Below, piece after piece: positions 53,215 through 64,000 of a DNA stretch of 64,000 nucleotides (the first letter of the stretch is position 1; each line of letters begins with the position of its first letter). Under the pieces are notes generated by a model. That model ran no database searches and had not been told where the DNA came from. It worked only from the letters and a program-made list of their open reading frames with translations. This DNA is from Phoenix dactylifera (taxonomy: Eukaryota; Streptophyta; Magnoliopsida; Arecales; Arecaceae), in contig NC_052400.1 of NCBI RefSeq assembly GCF_009389715.1, forward strand, positions 21,545,674 through 21,609,673, given 5' to 3'. Position numbers and translations under genes: made by a program.

Positions 53215-53850
53215 CCCAGCTAGACCTGCTTAGTAGGCAGGCTGGTTGGGCTCAGCCTAAGGTACCATTTTATTTAGTCAGGCTCGATCCGGCTTAGCCT
53301 TCGGGCCTACTTTCTAATTAGGAGTAGCTGGTTGCTGATCGCCTTTGCAGTCGACGAGATAAGCTTGAACGCGGAGTAGCAAAGGTCACAGGTGCTTGGT
53401 GATGCAAGCGGTCTCCAGGGAGGCTGTGGTACAATGGTGGGGGAGTCCTTCTCGAGGAGGATAGGGAAGCAGAGGAAGGCAAGTGGCCTGGTTGTTTTTG
53501 GCCAACTGCCCTGGTGCCTTGGCCGTCATGACCTTCATCTTAGCCTTAGTGCTCGAATCCTCCATATCCCTCTCTTGGTGTCCAACCTGGAGGACAAGTA
53601 GGGCTTCCATGAGGGGACGACATTGCTGGCAGCCATGGTGGTGGATTTGGAGGAGGTGAAACCCTACATATAGATAGATATATATTATATAAGATCGATG
53701 TCGGGCTGGGCGGACACAAACTCGAGTCTGGTCTATTTAATAGGCAGGCTCATATTTCATTTTTGGGCTGGCCCATGGGCTTATCCAGGCCCAAGCTTGT
53801 CCAAAACGTTTTGGGCCCGAGCGGGCTGGGCGGCCCGCTCAACTTGTGAA
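53215..53850. mobile_element. Inserted segment in the right duplicate
   Basis: About 640 bp not matched in the left duplicate. The ends are rich in GGGCTGGGC, GGCCCGAGC and AGTAGGCAGGCT motifs, with related sequence near both ends (TTAGTAGGCAGGCT near 53230 and TTTAATAGGCAGGCTC near 53740). The organisation suggests a non-autonomous DNA transposon, but termini and target duplication are not clear. Confidence 0.35.
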
Positions 53851-54204
53851 TAGGAGTACGTCGAGCCACAGCAACCAATCTATGCTTTTAAGTCTCCAAT
53901 AAGGACGAGATTTGACTTTAAGTCTCCAATACCATCTTAAAAAACAAAAAAGAAGAAATCTTAATCCAAAAGTGCATTACATTGGGTCTAGATTTTAGAA
54001 TCAAATTTTAAATCCTATTGAATTGGACCATTACAAGTCCAAGTGAACCCAAAATATGAGCTGACCGGGCAGCCTATGTGTCCGTTTTACATAGCATGTC
54101 CAACATTTCCATTCATTCACCACCTATTTTAACCAAGAAATGATTCCTCAATTATCAGCTATTATGTCCCTAATGCTAACTGCGAGCACTATAGTGCGAT
54201 ATAT

Positions 54205-54675
54205 CTAAAGGTGGCAATTTATGATCCGATCCGTCAACTATATTTGTGAACGACCCACTTTAAACAGGTTTGGGTCTGACATAAATGAGTTTAGATCGTA
54301 AATGAGTCAATCCATCTAAATATGTTTATTAAACAAGTTGGGCTCAGGTTTAACTTTTGACCCGTTTAATAATTGGATCGGATTATGACCCAACTTATTT
54401 AATCTGTTTAAAACCTGTTTAACTTATTTGAAACATGCTTAATTTATTTACAACCTATTAAACCTGGCCTGCTTAACTTGTTTAAATCCATTTAACCTGT
54501 TTAATAAATAGCTTATACAGGTCGGACCAGCTTACATGTTTAATAAAAAAGGTTGGACACTTATTTAAAATTTTGACATGTTTAATAAATAGGTTAGATT
54601 TTGATTGATGAATTTTGACTCAACCAGCATCTAACCCAATCCGCATCTCACTCAATCCGGCCCCATTGCGTCTCC
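54205..54675 (+). repeat. GTTTAA-rich dispersed repeat, copy 2
   Basis: Same orientation and motif order as 50930-51325. The left end reads AGGTGGCAATTTATGATCCGATCC. The right end, CAATCCGGCCCCATTGCGTCTCCT, is roughly its inverted form. This supports a TIR element of the type seen in many monocots. Confidence 0.6.
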
Positions 54676-54679
54676 TAAA

Positions 54680-55252
54680 TACATCTCTTCAGTAATACCT
54701 AACAACTTAAACAAAATGTCAAGAAAATGAACCAATCCTAAATCAATAAATTTAAACGCCATTGGGCGCAGGTCTTGGAATAAAATAATGTACAACATGC
54801 TGAAGAAAAGGCGTTCCTTAACCTCAAATGATTAAAAAGTAACCCTTATCATTGTTGCTGAGGTGGTGGGATCAGGATGGACCACCAGATCTTGGACCAC
54901 CTGAAAGGTTCGGCCCTCGGCGGATCGGATGGCCCCATCCCTTGCGCGACACGCAACCAATAGAAAATCTCGACCGCCGATAACCACTTCCACCGGCATA
55001 TGTCGTTCACCAAGTACCGCCGTACGATCAAGATCGGAGAATCCCATCCCATCGTTACATCTTTGCTTGTCCTTTTAGCTTTCTGTTGTTACGAAAGACG
55101 GAGGGATTCGTATGAAAGCCGACAAAAACAATTGCTTTCTCCATTATTATCACCATCACGCTGTGAAAGAAGGCATTGATCTTTCTGTTGTTTTATACTA
55201 CGTATTCGATGGATAAAATATTAGAAGACCGTCATCACATACCGTTCATTTT
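54680..55252. other. Intergenic DNA upstream of the next gene
   Basis: Mostly AT-rich. A GC-richer patch at 54850-55050 has open minus-strand frames of about 70 codons with no recognisable family. The right end presumably includes the promoter of the 56782-59445 gene. Confidence 0.4.
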
Positions 55253-55557
55253 ATGCGGCCCAGTGCGATGATCAAAGATCGAAATGCGAAGAAGCCCGCG
55301 AGCCGTGGGATTCCAAAGGAAAAGGAGCGCCGCAACCAACCGCGAAGGAGAGCAAAAACTCGCCGATCCGGCGCGTATGGTAGTTTGTGGGGACCTTTTG
55401 ATCTCCTTTATCTCGTCGGGTCGCGTCTCCTCTTTTCGCTCGTCGCCATGTTTCTGGATCCGGGCGGCGACAACTCCCGCCGGAGCTCCTCTGGGGAAAC
55501 CCAACAGGCTCGCCGCATCTAGTCTCGCCTCTCCCGATCAGGAGATCTCTTCGAGGT
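55253..55557 (+). other. Probable 5' UTR exon of the 208-aa protein gene
   Basis: A GC-rich stretch ending ATCTCTTCGAG followed by GTTACC, a possible splice donor. It lies upstream of the coding exon at 56782, whose start is preceded by a pyrimidine tract and candidate AG acceptors at 56767-56776. This fits the common plant arrangement of an intron in the 5' leader. The open 89-codon frame at 55253-55522 looks like composition only. Confidence 0.4.
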
Positions 55558-56781
55558 TACCCTAATGAATGAATTTCATGTTTTTTTTCCGAATTTTTTA
55601 TCATTATTCTCGTAATTTTATGAGAAACAGGCTCCTCAAAGGCCGTAGTCTGTGGTGATCGGATGGAAGGCCGAAATGAGACCAGGATTGGTCTGAGAAC
55701 ACGCTAGTTAGCAGAATGCAGCTCGTTTTTTGAGTAATTCTTCCACAGACGAAAAAGGCTTTTTTTTTTTTTGGTTAGATCTATTGCGGTTGTAATGTTA
55801 GTTTTATCAATTTGTGTCGAAATTCGAGGTTTTTACCCCTACTGCTTCTGGTAGTTATCCGATGGATTCTTCGTTTATTTCCTGTATCCTATTTGTTTGA
55901 TTTATTTGAGCTGCCATTGAATGTATGGATTTGAGGTCTAGCTTCTCATTCAGTAAACTTTGCTCGCTGTTCTGTTTCGATCTAAACATCTTTTCACTTC
56001 ACGTAATTAGCTCAAAAATGTTTTACATAATCTGCTATCTGGGCGAACTTTAATTTTCTATGTAAGTGTTCCGATGCTATGACGATGTTGAATGCTCGTT
56101 GTTACATCCGGAACTTTACTGTGAGTCACAGTCCTTACTTGTTACCATTGGTCGTGACCAAGTCCATCAAGTGATCTAGAATAATAAAGTTTTATGGTTT
56201 CTAAGTCCCAAAAATCTATATTACAAACTAGGCTCATGGTGATCCTTTTTGATCCACTCTAATTTAAGTCTCAAACAAGAGCACACACGATTTAACTGGT
56301 TTGCCTTGCATGCAAATTCCGACAAGTGATTTTTAGCAAAATTAAGATCTTATTTTGGAACTCTATTATGGCTTTGATTGGCAGATGATATGCTATATGG
56401 TGATGTGTAACAACCTTCATGCTCATTAAAGGAACTTTTCTAAGACAGCTTCTTGCTCATGATCAATTCAACCAGGTTTATTGTAAGAACCTCACCACTA
56501 ACAAATGCATTCTTACCTTAAAATTTTGAATGTAGAAATGTAATACTAAAAAAAAAGTGTACAATTGTTAAAATTTCTTGCCCATTCTTTCGTTTGATTG
56601 CCTGCATTATGGGCAATGAGTGCCGGTATTGCCCTGATCTAAAAATTTAGTAAGCTGCATCTTCAACCTAACTAGGTTATTAAAGAAAATTTCTTATGTC
56701 TTTTTTTGATAGAAGAGGAGACAAAAAGCTACCAATTTTTTTTTAAGAAATCTTCTTATGTCACCCAGATGAGCAGTAGCA

Positions 56782-59445
56782 ATGCTATTGGCTGTGGAAG
56801 GAGGAGGATTTTTCTCATCTTCAGCTACAGGGTATAGCAAAGGACTTGCTCTTTTGCTTCTGGGCCGAAGAAACGAAGAAAAACCCATGAGAGTTTCACC
56901 CTGGAACCAGTACCAGTTGGTGGAAGAAGAAGTTGACCCTGATCTTCAGCTGGCTTCCAGAAAAAGCCGAGTTTCCTGCAGATGCGCTCGCTTCATTTGT
57001 TTTGGCCGCGCATCTGCAGGAAAGGATGGACCATGCCCTCCTAAAGTGGGTCCCATTCACCAGCCTGAAACACTGGCAGATTCCTCTTCTGCTTCGGACA
57101 CTGGCAGGCTTTGTAGCATTTGTGATGCTATTGATGAGAGTGAGAGGAAGACATGTCTTAGAAGTAGCCTCAAGAAGCCATCAACAAGTTGTTCTATGTT
57201 AGTTGGTGAAGCTGATGATGCACATGACTCTTTGCAAGAGGTGCCAACTTCTGTGTGTGCTTGCAGTGAAAGGAGGAAAGTGCAGTGGATGGATGCATCT
57301 GGACTGGAGCTTGTTGAGATAAGAGAATTTGAACCCAGGTAGTTTTGATGGAAAATATAAATTAATTTATTCCATATTTCTTACAACATAGATGTTGTTT
57401 TCATTATTCAGAAAGAAACAGAATACGACTGTAGTGATTATTATCTATAATTGTTATGATGAGCTCCAAACACATGTCCACAACTAATTTTGCTCCTAAT
57501 TTTCTTTGCAAAATAAAGGTTCCCTGTTGCTGGCCTTGTTTGTACATAAAATTGCTGGTAAAAGCTTACTCTGTGCTTCGACTTTTGTGCATGGACGATT
57601 GGATTTTTGATTCATCTGCTGCCTTTAGCATCTATTTGTTTGTGCATCATGCATTTACTTACGATTAAAAATAAATGTTTGATCACAAGTTTGAAGATAC
57701 AGCCTACATGGTTCTGACCTCAAATTCAATGTGATTTGATCAAGTGACCTCAAATATGAAGCATACCTTTTAAATGCAACCTAGATGCTTGATCACAAAA
57801 TCAAATTTATTCATGACAATACCCGATGCTTAATAAAGTTTGTTGTTTATGCGTCATGCTTAGTAGCTTTTTGGTAGTTGAAAACAATTTATTGTACATA
57901 TAATTTTTATTTTCTAAATTTGAACAGAAATGTTACATGGGGCCATCTCAAGATGACTTGAAGAATCCAACATGACAACTCTCTAAAACACTGACATGTT
58001 AGCATGTGTCTATACTTAAAGAGAGCTTGTATGTGCATAATGTAAAATCAATGGGAGCAACTGCTTCATTGCTGAATGAAAATAACAAGACCTTTGAAGT
58101 GTTAAGTGCTTAACTGAAATATGATTTCCTAATAAAACCTGCAATTGAAGTTGGTTGGTATTGTCGAACAGTCTATGCTTTTGTCTATATACTCCATTAA
58201 AAAGAGCAAAGTTGGGTCTTTGCGTGGTTTCTCAGTATTTCTTCCAACTTTGCCATTAGCTTTTTCTAACTAAATCTTACTTAAACAGAATTTTTTATAG
58301 TGGCAGGTTTTAGTAACAATTTTGAACAAGCTGCCATTTTGTATAGTGGAAGCATCATTTTCACCGGTCATTCTTCCTCTGACATCAAATCCTGTGTAAC
58401 TACCTTCCCTTCCCACCTCTCTCTAGCCCCCAGCTGTCCCGGCTACACCCAGCTTCTTTACATATCCTAATTAATTTGGAGGTTTTTTAGGATATGCCTA
58501 ACTGCCTATTAATCAATTGATCTAAAATTCTTTCCTAACATAACCAGGGAAGAAAATCCATGAAAAGTGGCTCCCCATTCTCTCTAAACTCTCAACCTCT
58601 CCTTCCCATATCACACCCCCACATACTCTTACCAATGTCTCCAGCCACTCCACTTATTTTGCTTCTCTTTCCTCCCTCATCATAATTTTCTTTTATGGGC
58701 TTCACATGCATGTGTACTAGTAGACACTAATATAATATCATCATGTTGTAGTTTTTTTGTCATGTTCCTTCACGGCATTTATTCTTTATGGGTTGAGCCC
58801 TATTTAGTAGTTTTTAGTATCTATAAAATGTGTCTTGCTTCTTAGTAGGAATTGTAACACTGTGTGCACTTATTTGCTAAATGGTTTCCTGAATTACTAA
58901 CTTAAGATGGATGTTCTTAGCACTTAAGCCTGGCAGTGGTGGGTTACTTGAAAGAGGGAACAGGAACTTTCCCTTATGAGATAGGCATTATTGATTTTAT
59001 TTTTTATGATATTTTCTGTAGATAATAGATTCTGTGTCTTTTATTTTTCCTTCAACCTTTAAAGCTCTGTACTTGCTTATTTTAAAACTGTCTCAAAATC
59101 TGAAATAATTGAGATACTTGATTTGTTGATGATTGTTGTGTCTGCTTTGACCTTTGAAGTCTGGAAGTCTTTCACTCGAACACAGACTTCTGCTTTCTTA
59201 AGCTAAAGATAGATGTCCAAAGTCTGCAATGTCCTATTGTCTTGCATAAATGATGATCAAAAGTTAGATCTTTTCAGTTTCTAATGCACAAACCACCTAC
59301 TGCGTTACATAACTTCCTGTAGTTATGCAATTATATGCGAACTAACTGTGCTTCTAATGTTGCTTATTTTTTCAGTGATGCTGGCTCATCAGATGATGAA
59401 TTTGGACTTGGAGGTGAGAGATCATGTGAATGTGTTATTCAGTAG
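56782..59445 (+). CDS. Conserved plant protein, 208 aa, CaaX-like C terminus
   Basis: Two coding exons, 56782-57338 and 59376-59445 (stop TAG). They are joined across a 2.0-kb GT-AG intron that splits a Ser codon (AG/T), giving 208 residues. The start MLLAVEGGGFFSSSATGYSK, a central PMRVSPWNQYQLVEEEVDPDLQLAS, the SLKKPS patch, RRKVQWMDASGLELVEIREFEP and the acidic SDAGSSDDEF tail form a pattern I recognise as a conserved plant family without known function. The protein ends CVIQ, preceded by another Cys (CECVIQ). This matches a CaaX box with terminal Gln, which usually favours farnesylation, so membrane attachment is likely but unproven. Cys-rich stretches in the middle (SCRCARFICFG) could be further lipid sites. 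The exon-intron phases and end motif make the model firm. Confidence 0.87.
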
Positions 59446-60357
59446 ACTACTATCTTCTGTACAGATGAAGTTATTACATTATCCATCGGGCAAGCATGTT
59501 ATTTTTCTTCAGCATCGGCAATACCTTTTAGGTGATTGGCTGGCCGTATATGACCTATTCAGTTAAACTTGCCTGCCATCTATTACATCCTCCTACATTC
59601 ATCAAAGTCGGCTTTGAGCAGAGATAACCGAAGCTCAAATTACTGTATTTTCCTCTCTCTCTCTTTATTGCTGTCCATGCTCTCTGCCATTTATCTTCAG
59701 GATGTACTGGCATGCAACATGATCTCACCCTCATGGTTGTTTTTTTTTTTTTTTTTGGCTTATGTTAATGGTCGTGCTCAATGTTTCTGGAATTTCTTTG
59801 TTCTTGGAAATGGCACAGGGGAACAATGGTCTCACAGTTGGATCAAATGGCTTTGGAATTAATTTGCCTATTACAGTCGATTTCGGAAGTTCTGTAAATG
59901 TCAAATTGAAAGGAGAAGACTTCATTGTTGTTGCCCTTGTAAAAATTATAACCTTTATGAGCGTCATCAAATTGAAAGCTTTGAAATTCCTTGCTTTATA
60001 GCGGCTGACGGCTGTATTCTGAACTTCTTTATAGTCTATAGCACCTCCAATTAATTTAATGAGAACATTGGTAGGATTCATAATATTGCATATGCAAAAG
60101 TTTTTGAGAAGCAAATTTCTTGAGTAAAATGTGGTCAGTGTTTCCGTATTCGTAGTAGACAAAGCTATACGTTAATGTCAAATCTATGGGCTGCGTGCCT
60201 GCAAAGTACATGACTTTTCGTGTGCGCCACTGGTGGCCCAAAGCTTTTCACCCGTGCGGTATTAACTCTATTTCCCGAAGACGGCCAGCCCAGGCTTCTC
60301 GTTGTTAGCTGAGACGTGACGTGCCACTTCCGCCTTGTCCTGGGTCCGAATGAGCGT
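59446..60357 (+). other. 3' UTR and downstream flank of the 208-aa protein gene
   Basis: AT-rich sequence after the stop codon, with a T run at about 59741-59757. Open frames of 79 and 143 codons on opposite strands overlap here and have no recognisable family. No other gene is seen. Confidence 0.45.
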
Positions 60358-60366
60358 GGAGGGGAG

Positions 60367-61867
60367 GAAAACTTATACCCTACGCTAGGTGCACCACATC
60401 AGCGGTACACCATGCTAATGGAACTTCGCCACGTGGCTAGGCATGCCATATTAGCATAAGTTAAAGGAGGAGAGGGTGAAGCGTCTCGCCTGCTCCCCTC
60501 TTTCTGATCGGAAAGTCCTAGCCACCCCTCCCATGTCTCCTTCATTACCGTCCCGCGGCCTTCTTCGAGGATGGCGCCGCATGAAGGGTATTGGCGGCCA
60601 TAATAGGTGTTGGAGTTTTAATTATAGTATGCCATACCGAATGGTACCAAACAGTATCAGACGTACCGTAACATACTGTTTCGGTACCGAACGATATCGG
60701 ACATACCGTAACATGCTGATTCGGTACCGAACGGTATCGATCCTCGGTACGTCAAAAAAATTTCGTATTGTATTGACACTATGCTAATATGACATCGGTA
60801 TGTATCTGATACCAGTACGGCAAACCTTCGTTATAATTAAAAAATAATTTTTTTATCTTCTAAATTTTAGTTGTTTTAAATATTTTAAAAAAGATGCCGT
60901 CAGAAAAGTTGTGACTCTTTTCGAAATATTAATTTTATCCAATTCAAATTTTTTTTTCTCTTTTTTTTTACTAATACTCTGTTTTTCAAGAGTTTCTTCC
61001 ATAAACAGAGTTCTTCCACTTTTTAAATTTTTTGCTTTCTATTTTTCACGATCGTGCTCGTGAGAGGAGGATGGAGAATCAGATTGTTGTACCTTGGGGA
61101 TGAGAACGTTGTAAACTCGTACGTAGTATATATCACATACCTCGATGCAGGCATGCTCTTTTAATCTTCTAAATTTATTTTAGTAAATTATTTTTTTATA
61201 ATACTATTATAGGATAACAATATAGCAACTTCTCGACAGTAGCTTTTGACAGGAGACTAAAAAAATTTAATTTTTTAAATTAAAATTAAAATTTTAAAAC
61301 AAGTAAAATTTAGGGGATAAAAAAATTTATTTATTTTTAATTAAAACTCCAACAGAGCGTCCGTGGTAGTTGACAAGATTAGCTTTTGTGATCATCTTAA
61401 GCTTGCCGACGGCGGAGAAGATGGGTGGCGGGCGATGAAGTCGTGGAGGTCCTGGCGCTCGACGAGGGGGGCCTCGAGATCGAGATGGATGACGCAGTAG
61501 CTGGCAGGATGGCAGACGGTGAGGAGGGCGCGCTTCATGAGTGGCGGTCACCGACGGAGCCGGAGACGAGGAAGGTGAGGCGGGGCGGGCCGAAGCTCGG
61601 ACTCGACGAAGACAGGGGTGTAGAAGGCGACAAAGGGGTTGGAGGCGGAGGGGGAGGAGAGGAAGGAGGATGGGAGGAGGGCAAGCGAGATCGGGGTAAG
61701 AGAGACTTGTCAGGAAGAGGAGGAGGGCGACGGTGGAGCCGATCACCAAAGGCACGACCCCACGCCCTCTCCAGTCTCCATGCTCGCCACATGGCGTGCC
61801 TGGCCACGTGGTGAAATCCCACTAGCATGGTGCACCGCTGACGTGATGCACCTGGGTATAATTTCTC
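60367..61867. mobile_element. Mutator-like non-autonomous element (Pack-MULE candidate)
   Basis: About 80-bp inverted terminal repeats are at 60367-60452 and 61789-61867. The left end reads GAAAACTTATACCC, then AGGTGCACCACATCAGCGGT and CGCCACGTGGCTAGGCA; the right end is the complement with scattered changes. They are flanked by 9-bp direct repeats GGAGGGGAG (60358-60366) and AAAGGGGAG (61868-61876), 7 of 9 identical; 9 bp is the Mutator target length. The right interior (61380-61770) is strongly GC-rich with open frames on both strands, unlike the AT-rich flanks, and could be a captured gene fragment. No transposase is present. Confidence 0.65.
60608..61354. mobile_element. Nested segment with perfect 17-bp inverted ends
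   Basis: Begins TGTTGGAGTTTTAATTA (60608-60624) and ends with its exact complement (61338-61354). It is AT-rich, in contrast to the GC-rich MULE interior around it. Within it, 60626-60835 holds tandem TTCGGTACCGAACG.TATCGGACATACCGTAACATGCT repeats. Related GTACC/GGTAC motifs occur at 3637-3665 in a GIGANTEA intron. No target duplication is obvious. Confidence 0.5.
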
Positions 61868-61876
61868 AAAGGGGAG

Positions 61877-62219
61877 AGGAAGGTACCGTATAGGGGTTGT
61901 ATCTTTCGAAAGAGATAGAAGGATTACACACTGCACGGCTCTCAATGCGCTTCAAATTCTATCACGCATCTGCCTGCACAGCTCTCAAAGCGATCAGCGG
62001 ATGATCCAACGGTGGATGTGCAAAAGAAAGGTGAATCTTCTTTCGCACGAAGGATATAACGACTATCCATACTTGGATATAGCGTGTTACGTAATCCTGC
62101 AGCGGATCCACCAAGGCCTTAGGTGGAAGAGTACCGCAGCACGCTGTTCCGATGCGGACGAAACGCCCAGCCGTCAACTCTGATCATTTGATGGCTCCAA
62201 CTGGCTGCTTTAGCTCCAT
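61877..62219. other. Intergenic DNA, nothing recognised
   Basis: Mixed-composition sequence between the MULE-like element and the next promoter. No coding exon is recognised. Confidence 0.4.
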
Positions 62220-62518
62220 CTGGACCGTTTAAAACAGGGGTTACCTCGTATCCGGAAGGTACACTGTATGTAGTTCGTTTTAAAACGCCGGGTTTCGGGG
62301 GAAAGGGCGGTAACTCTCCGCCCTTCGACTCCCAGAGAGGAAAGACAGATAAAGCTCCAGAGTCCCAAAATAAATATCCTCTTTCCTTCGCAAGAATCCT
62401 TCATTATGAGCTCCGATCTTGTTCTTGTTTCACCGTCTTCTTTCGCTCCACGAGCCAAACCCTAAGATTCGCCCGGAGGAGGTCGTGGCAGCGATCGCTC
62501 CTCCCTTGGGACTTCAAG
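62220..62518 (+). promoter_or_regulatory. Probable promoter and 5' UTR exon of a + strand gene
   Basis: A TATA-like TAAATAT at about 62371 is followed by a pyrimidine-rich leader with a telo-box AAACCCTAA at 62457-62465. A GC-rich exon ends ACTTCAAG at 62518 before GTGAGG, a strong donor. Telo-boxes in leaders or promoters are typical of plant ribosomal-protein and other translation genes. The layout suggests a first non-coding exon whose coding part lies beyond the window. Confidence 0.45.
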
Positions 62519-64000
62519 GTGAGGAATCGATCTTTTTCTTGAATTTAGGGTTATTTGCCCCAAAATCCAGCGGATAAGAGCAGAAGTTGCACTTTTTTTT
62601 TCTTTTGATCTTTTTCGTGCTGAGATTTGACTTAGGGTTCTCGTCGGTGATTGCCAGTGCTTTCTTTTAATATATTACTTGTTTGCCGGTGTATTTTTTT
62701 TTTATTTTAAGTTCGAAATGTTGGATCTTTACTATCTTTTGATCGTTCTGATTGTTAAAACATGACGAATTTCAGGAGATTATTTCGTTTGTGTGATGCT
62801 GCTGTGTTTAAATCTTTTTCTTTTGAAATCGTTGATGGCTTTTGCGTGGCTCAAGATTAGGAGTCCAAAAGATAATTATTTGTTGAAGCACTGGTTTGAT
62901 CCACGCTTCTTGACGACATCAAGATGGAAGTGAAAAGAAGCTGATGTTGGGGTGATTGCACGTCCATGATGAACAAGCAACAAAGGCCATGAATTCTCAT
63001 TGCTTATGGCCTTTCATTGAATCTCATGGTTGTGAAAAACCCTAGATCCAATGGATTTCTGCTAGATTTGATGGACATCTGTTTAGGTTTTCAAGCAAAA
63101 ACCATGCAATTGATTCTGTATCTCTAATTAAACCACCATGTTCCCGATTAGTCTATTGGTATCATAACCTACCATCTATTCTTAACTCTAGCATCTATTC
63201 ACCCTCTATCACGATGAGTCTTTTACCTCCATATCTAGCTTGTGCTCTGAAATCTGGTCAATTAGCTTTCAGGACAGCAAGTACAATAGCCATGAACATT
63301 TCAAATTTATGCATGAAACTTATTCCCTCTCATTTGATCCAAGAACAATGCTTGCATAATCCAGATAGCTCATTTGAAAAAGTCATTCAGCTAATGTGGA
63401 GCTTTCCTGTTGCTATTGTTGGACTCACACAATGCCGTGTGATGGACAAAGGAGCAACAAAAAGCTTCTGACCAGCTGAGTGGCTGCCCTTTTAGGTGAG
63501 ATTTCCTAGTTGCTAAATCATCTCTATTGATTCGATTGATTGGAGGGCACTTGGAAGCAAATGAATGGAAGTACTTGGGTTTATTGTAGAATACTTCCAT
63601 GTGGAAATACTAGATTCCCCCCCTAAAGAACTTCTTATCCAATTAAAGTTTGACTTTTCTTATTTAGATTTGATCCAACTCTCAGTTTTTTGAATTGGGA
63701 GTGGCATGAGTGCATGGTGAGACTTTGAAGTAGGTGTTCTAACCTACATAAAAGTTTCATGGGATTAATGTCCAATTTCCTTTAATGTTCATAATAAGAA
63801 GGGAACTACACATTAAGCACGATAAATGAAGAAAAACATAAAAGTTTTTGGAAAGCAAAGATAGTGCAAGGAGTGTAACAAGAAATACACACACACACAC
63901 AGAGACACACATAAATATGACTGAGGGAAAAAGAAGGCATACCAATATTGAAACAAAATATTAGTAAATGAATATTTATTTTACCTTGTGTGGCTTTAGT
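62519..64000 (+). other. Probable first intron or flank, no coding exon seen
   Basis: T-rich sequence as in plant introns, with a (CA)n run at about 63888-63909. The 85-codon frame at 63214-63471 has no recognisable family. No exon can be supported up to the window end. Confidence 0.4.

Larger units (their letters stand above)
51595..53960 (+). repeat. Ancient direct duplication with different insertions
   Basis: The left copy (51595-51635 plus 52831-52995) and the right copy (53078-53214 plus about 53851-53960) share the same order. First comes CAAGGAATGTTACC and CATACATGC.AT.GGCCTG, then TAGTAAC..AGATC, GGTCA, GCA/TAGGCCTATGG, then CAACCAATC.A.GCTTT, A.GACGAGATTTGACC and an A-rich end. The left copy carries a 1.2-kb insertion and the right copy a different one of about 640 bp. 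Confidence 0.55.

Noticed and set aside
55253..55522. 89-codon plus frame upstream of the 208-aa protein gene
   Set aside because: Basic, low-information sequence in a probable 5' UTR exon. No family is recognised, and the minus strand is equally open.
59731..60162. 143-codon minus frame downstream of the 208-aa protein gene
   Set aside because: Ends in a poly-K run from a T tract and overlaps an unrelated plus frame. No domain.
61327..61945. Pro/Arg-rich open frames on both strands in the GC-rich interior of the MULE-like element
   Set aside because: Openness on both strands points to base composition. Kept only as possible captured sequence, not as a gene.

Overview
The window is nuclear DNA of a flowering plant. 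It has split genes with GT-AG introns of up to about 2.7 kb, plant-only gene families (GIGANTEA, BRI1), AT-rich intergenic DNA and several nested plant transposable elements. The protein sequences look monocot-like. The long introns and moderate GC of the genes fit a palm or similar non-grass monocot better than a grass. The species call is an inference from reading alone.

Layout: 1-13209 holds the + strand circadian/flowering gene GIGANTEA. Thirteen coding exons are visible, and the first coding exon lies upstream of the window. Two Au-type SINEs sit in its introns. From 13.2 to 19.9 kb there is AT-rich intergenic DNA with a short inverted-repeat element, a degenerate minisatellite, a long (TA)n tract and one end of a CACTA-like element. 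A very young Ty3/gypsy chromovirus of the Tekay/Del type fills 19913-30927, with 3.2-kb LTRs, a CTTTA target duplication and a gag-pol frame broken by one stop codon. From 31 to 34.9 kb lie a three-LTR TRIM array and decayed coding-like sequence. The intronless brassinosteroid receptor gene BRI1 is on the minus strand at 34950-38279, tail to tail with GIGANTEA. From 38.3 to 43.2 kb the DNA is AT-rich with an inverted pair of MITE-like elements. A three-exon minus-strand gene for a conserved plant protein of unknown function spans 43212-48792. From 49 to 55 kb is repeat-rich DNA: TRIM remnants, an intact TRIM with its target duplication, a duplicated segment carrying different insertions, and MITE-like GTTTAA-rich repeats. 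A + strand two-exon gene at 56782-59445, probably with a 5' UTR exon near 55.3-55.6 kb, encodes a small conserved protein ending in a CaaX-like box. A Mutator-like non-autonomous element with 9-bp flanks lies at 60367-61867. From 62.2 kb a promoter and 5' UTR-like exon with a telo-box suggest that another + strand gene starts here and continues beyond the window.

The host genes do not form a pathway cluster. GIGANTEA (clock and photoperiod) and BRI1 (brassinosteroid perception) are neighbours. Half of the present distance between them is the recent retrotransposon. Nothing in the window looks like a wholly new system. The most informative material is the nested mobile-element history: a TRIM family at three loci in three structural states, a Pack-MULE candidate and the near-intact chromovirus.
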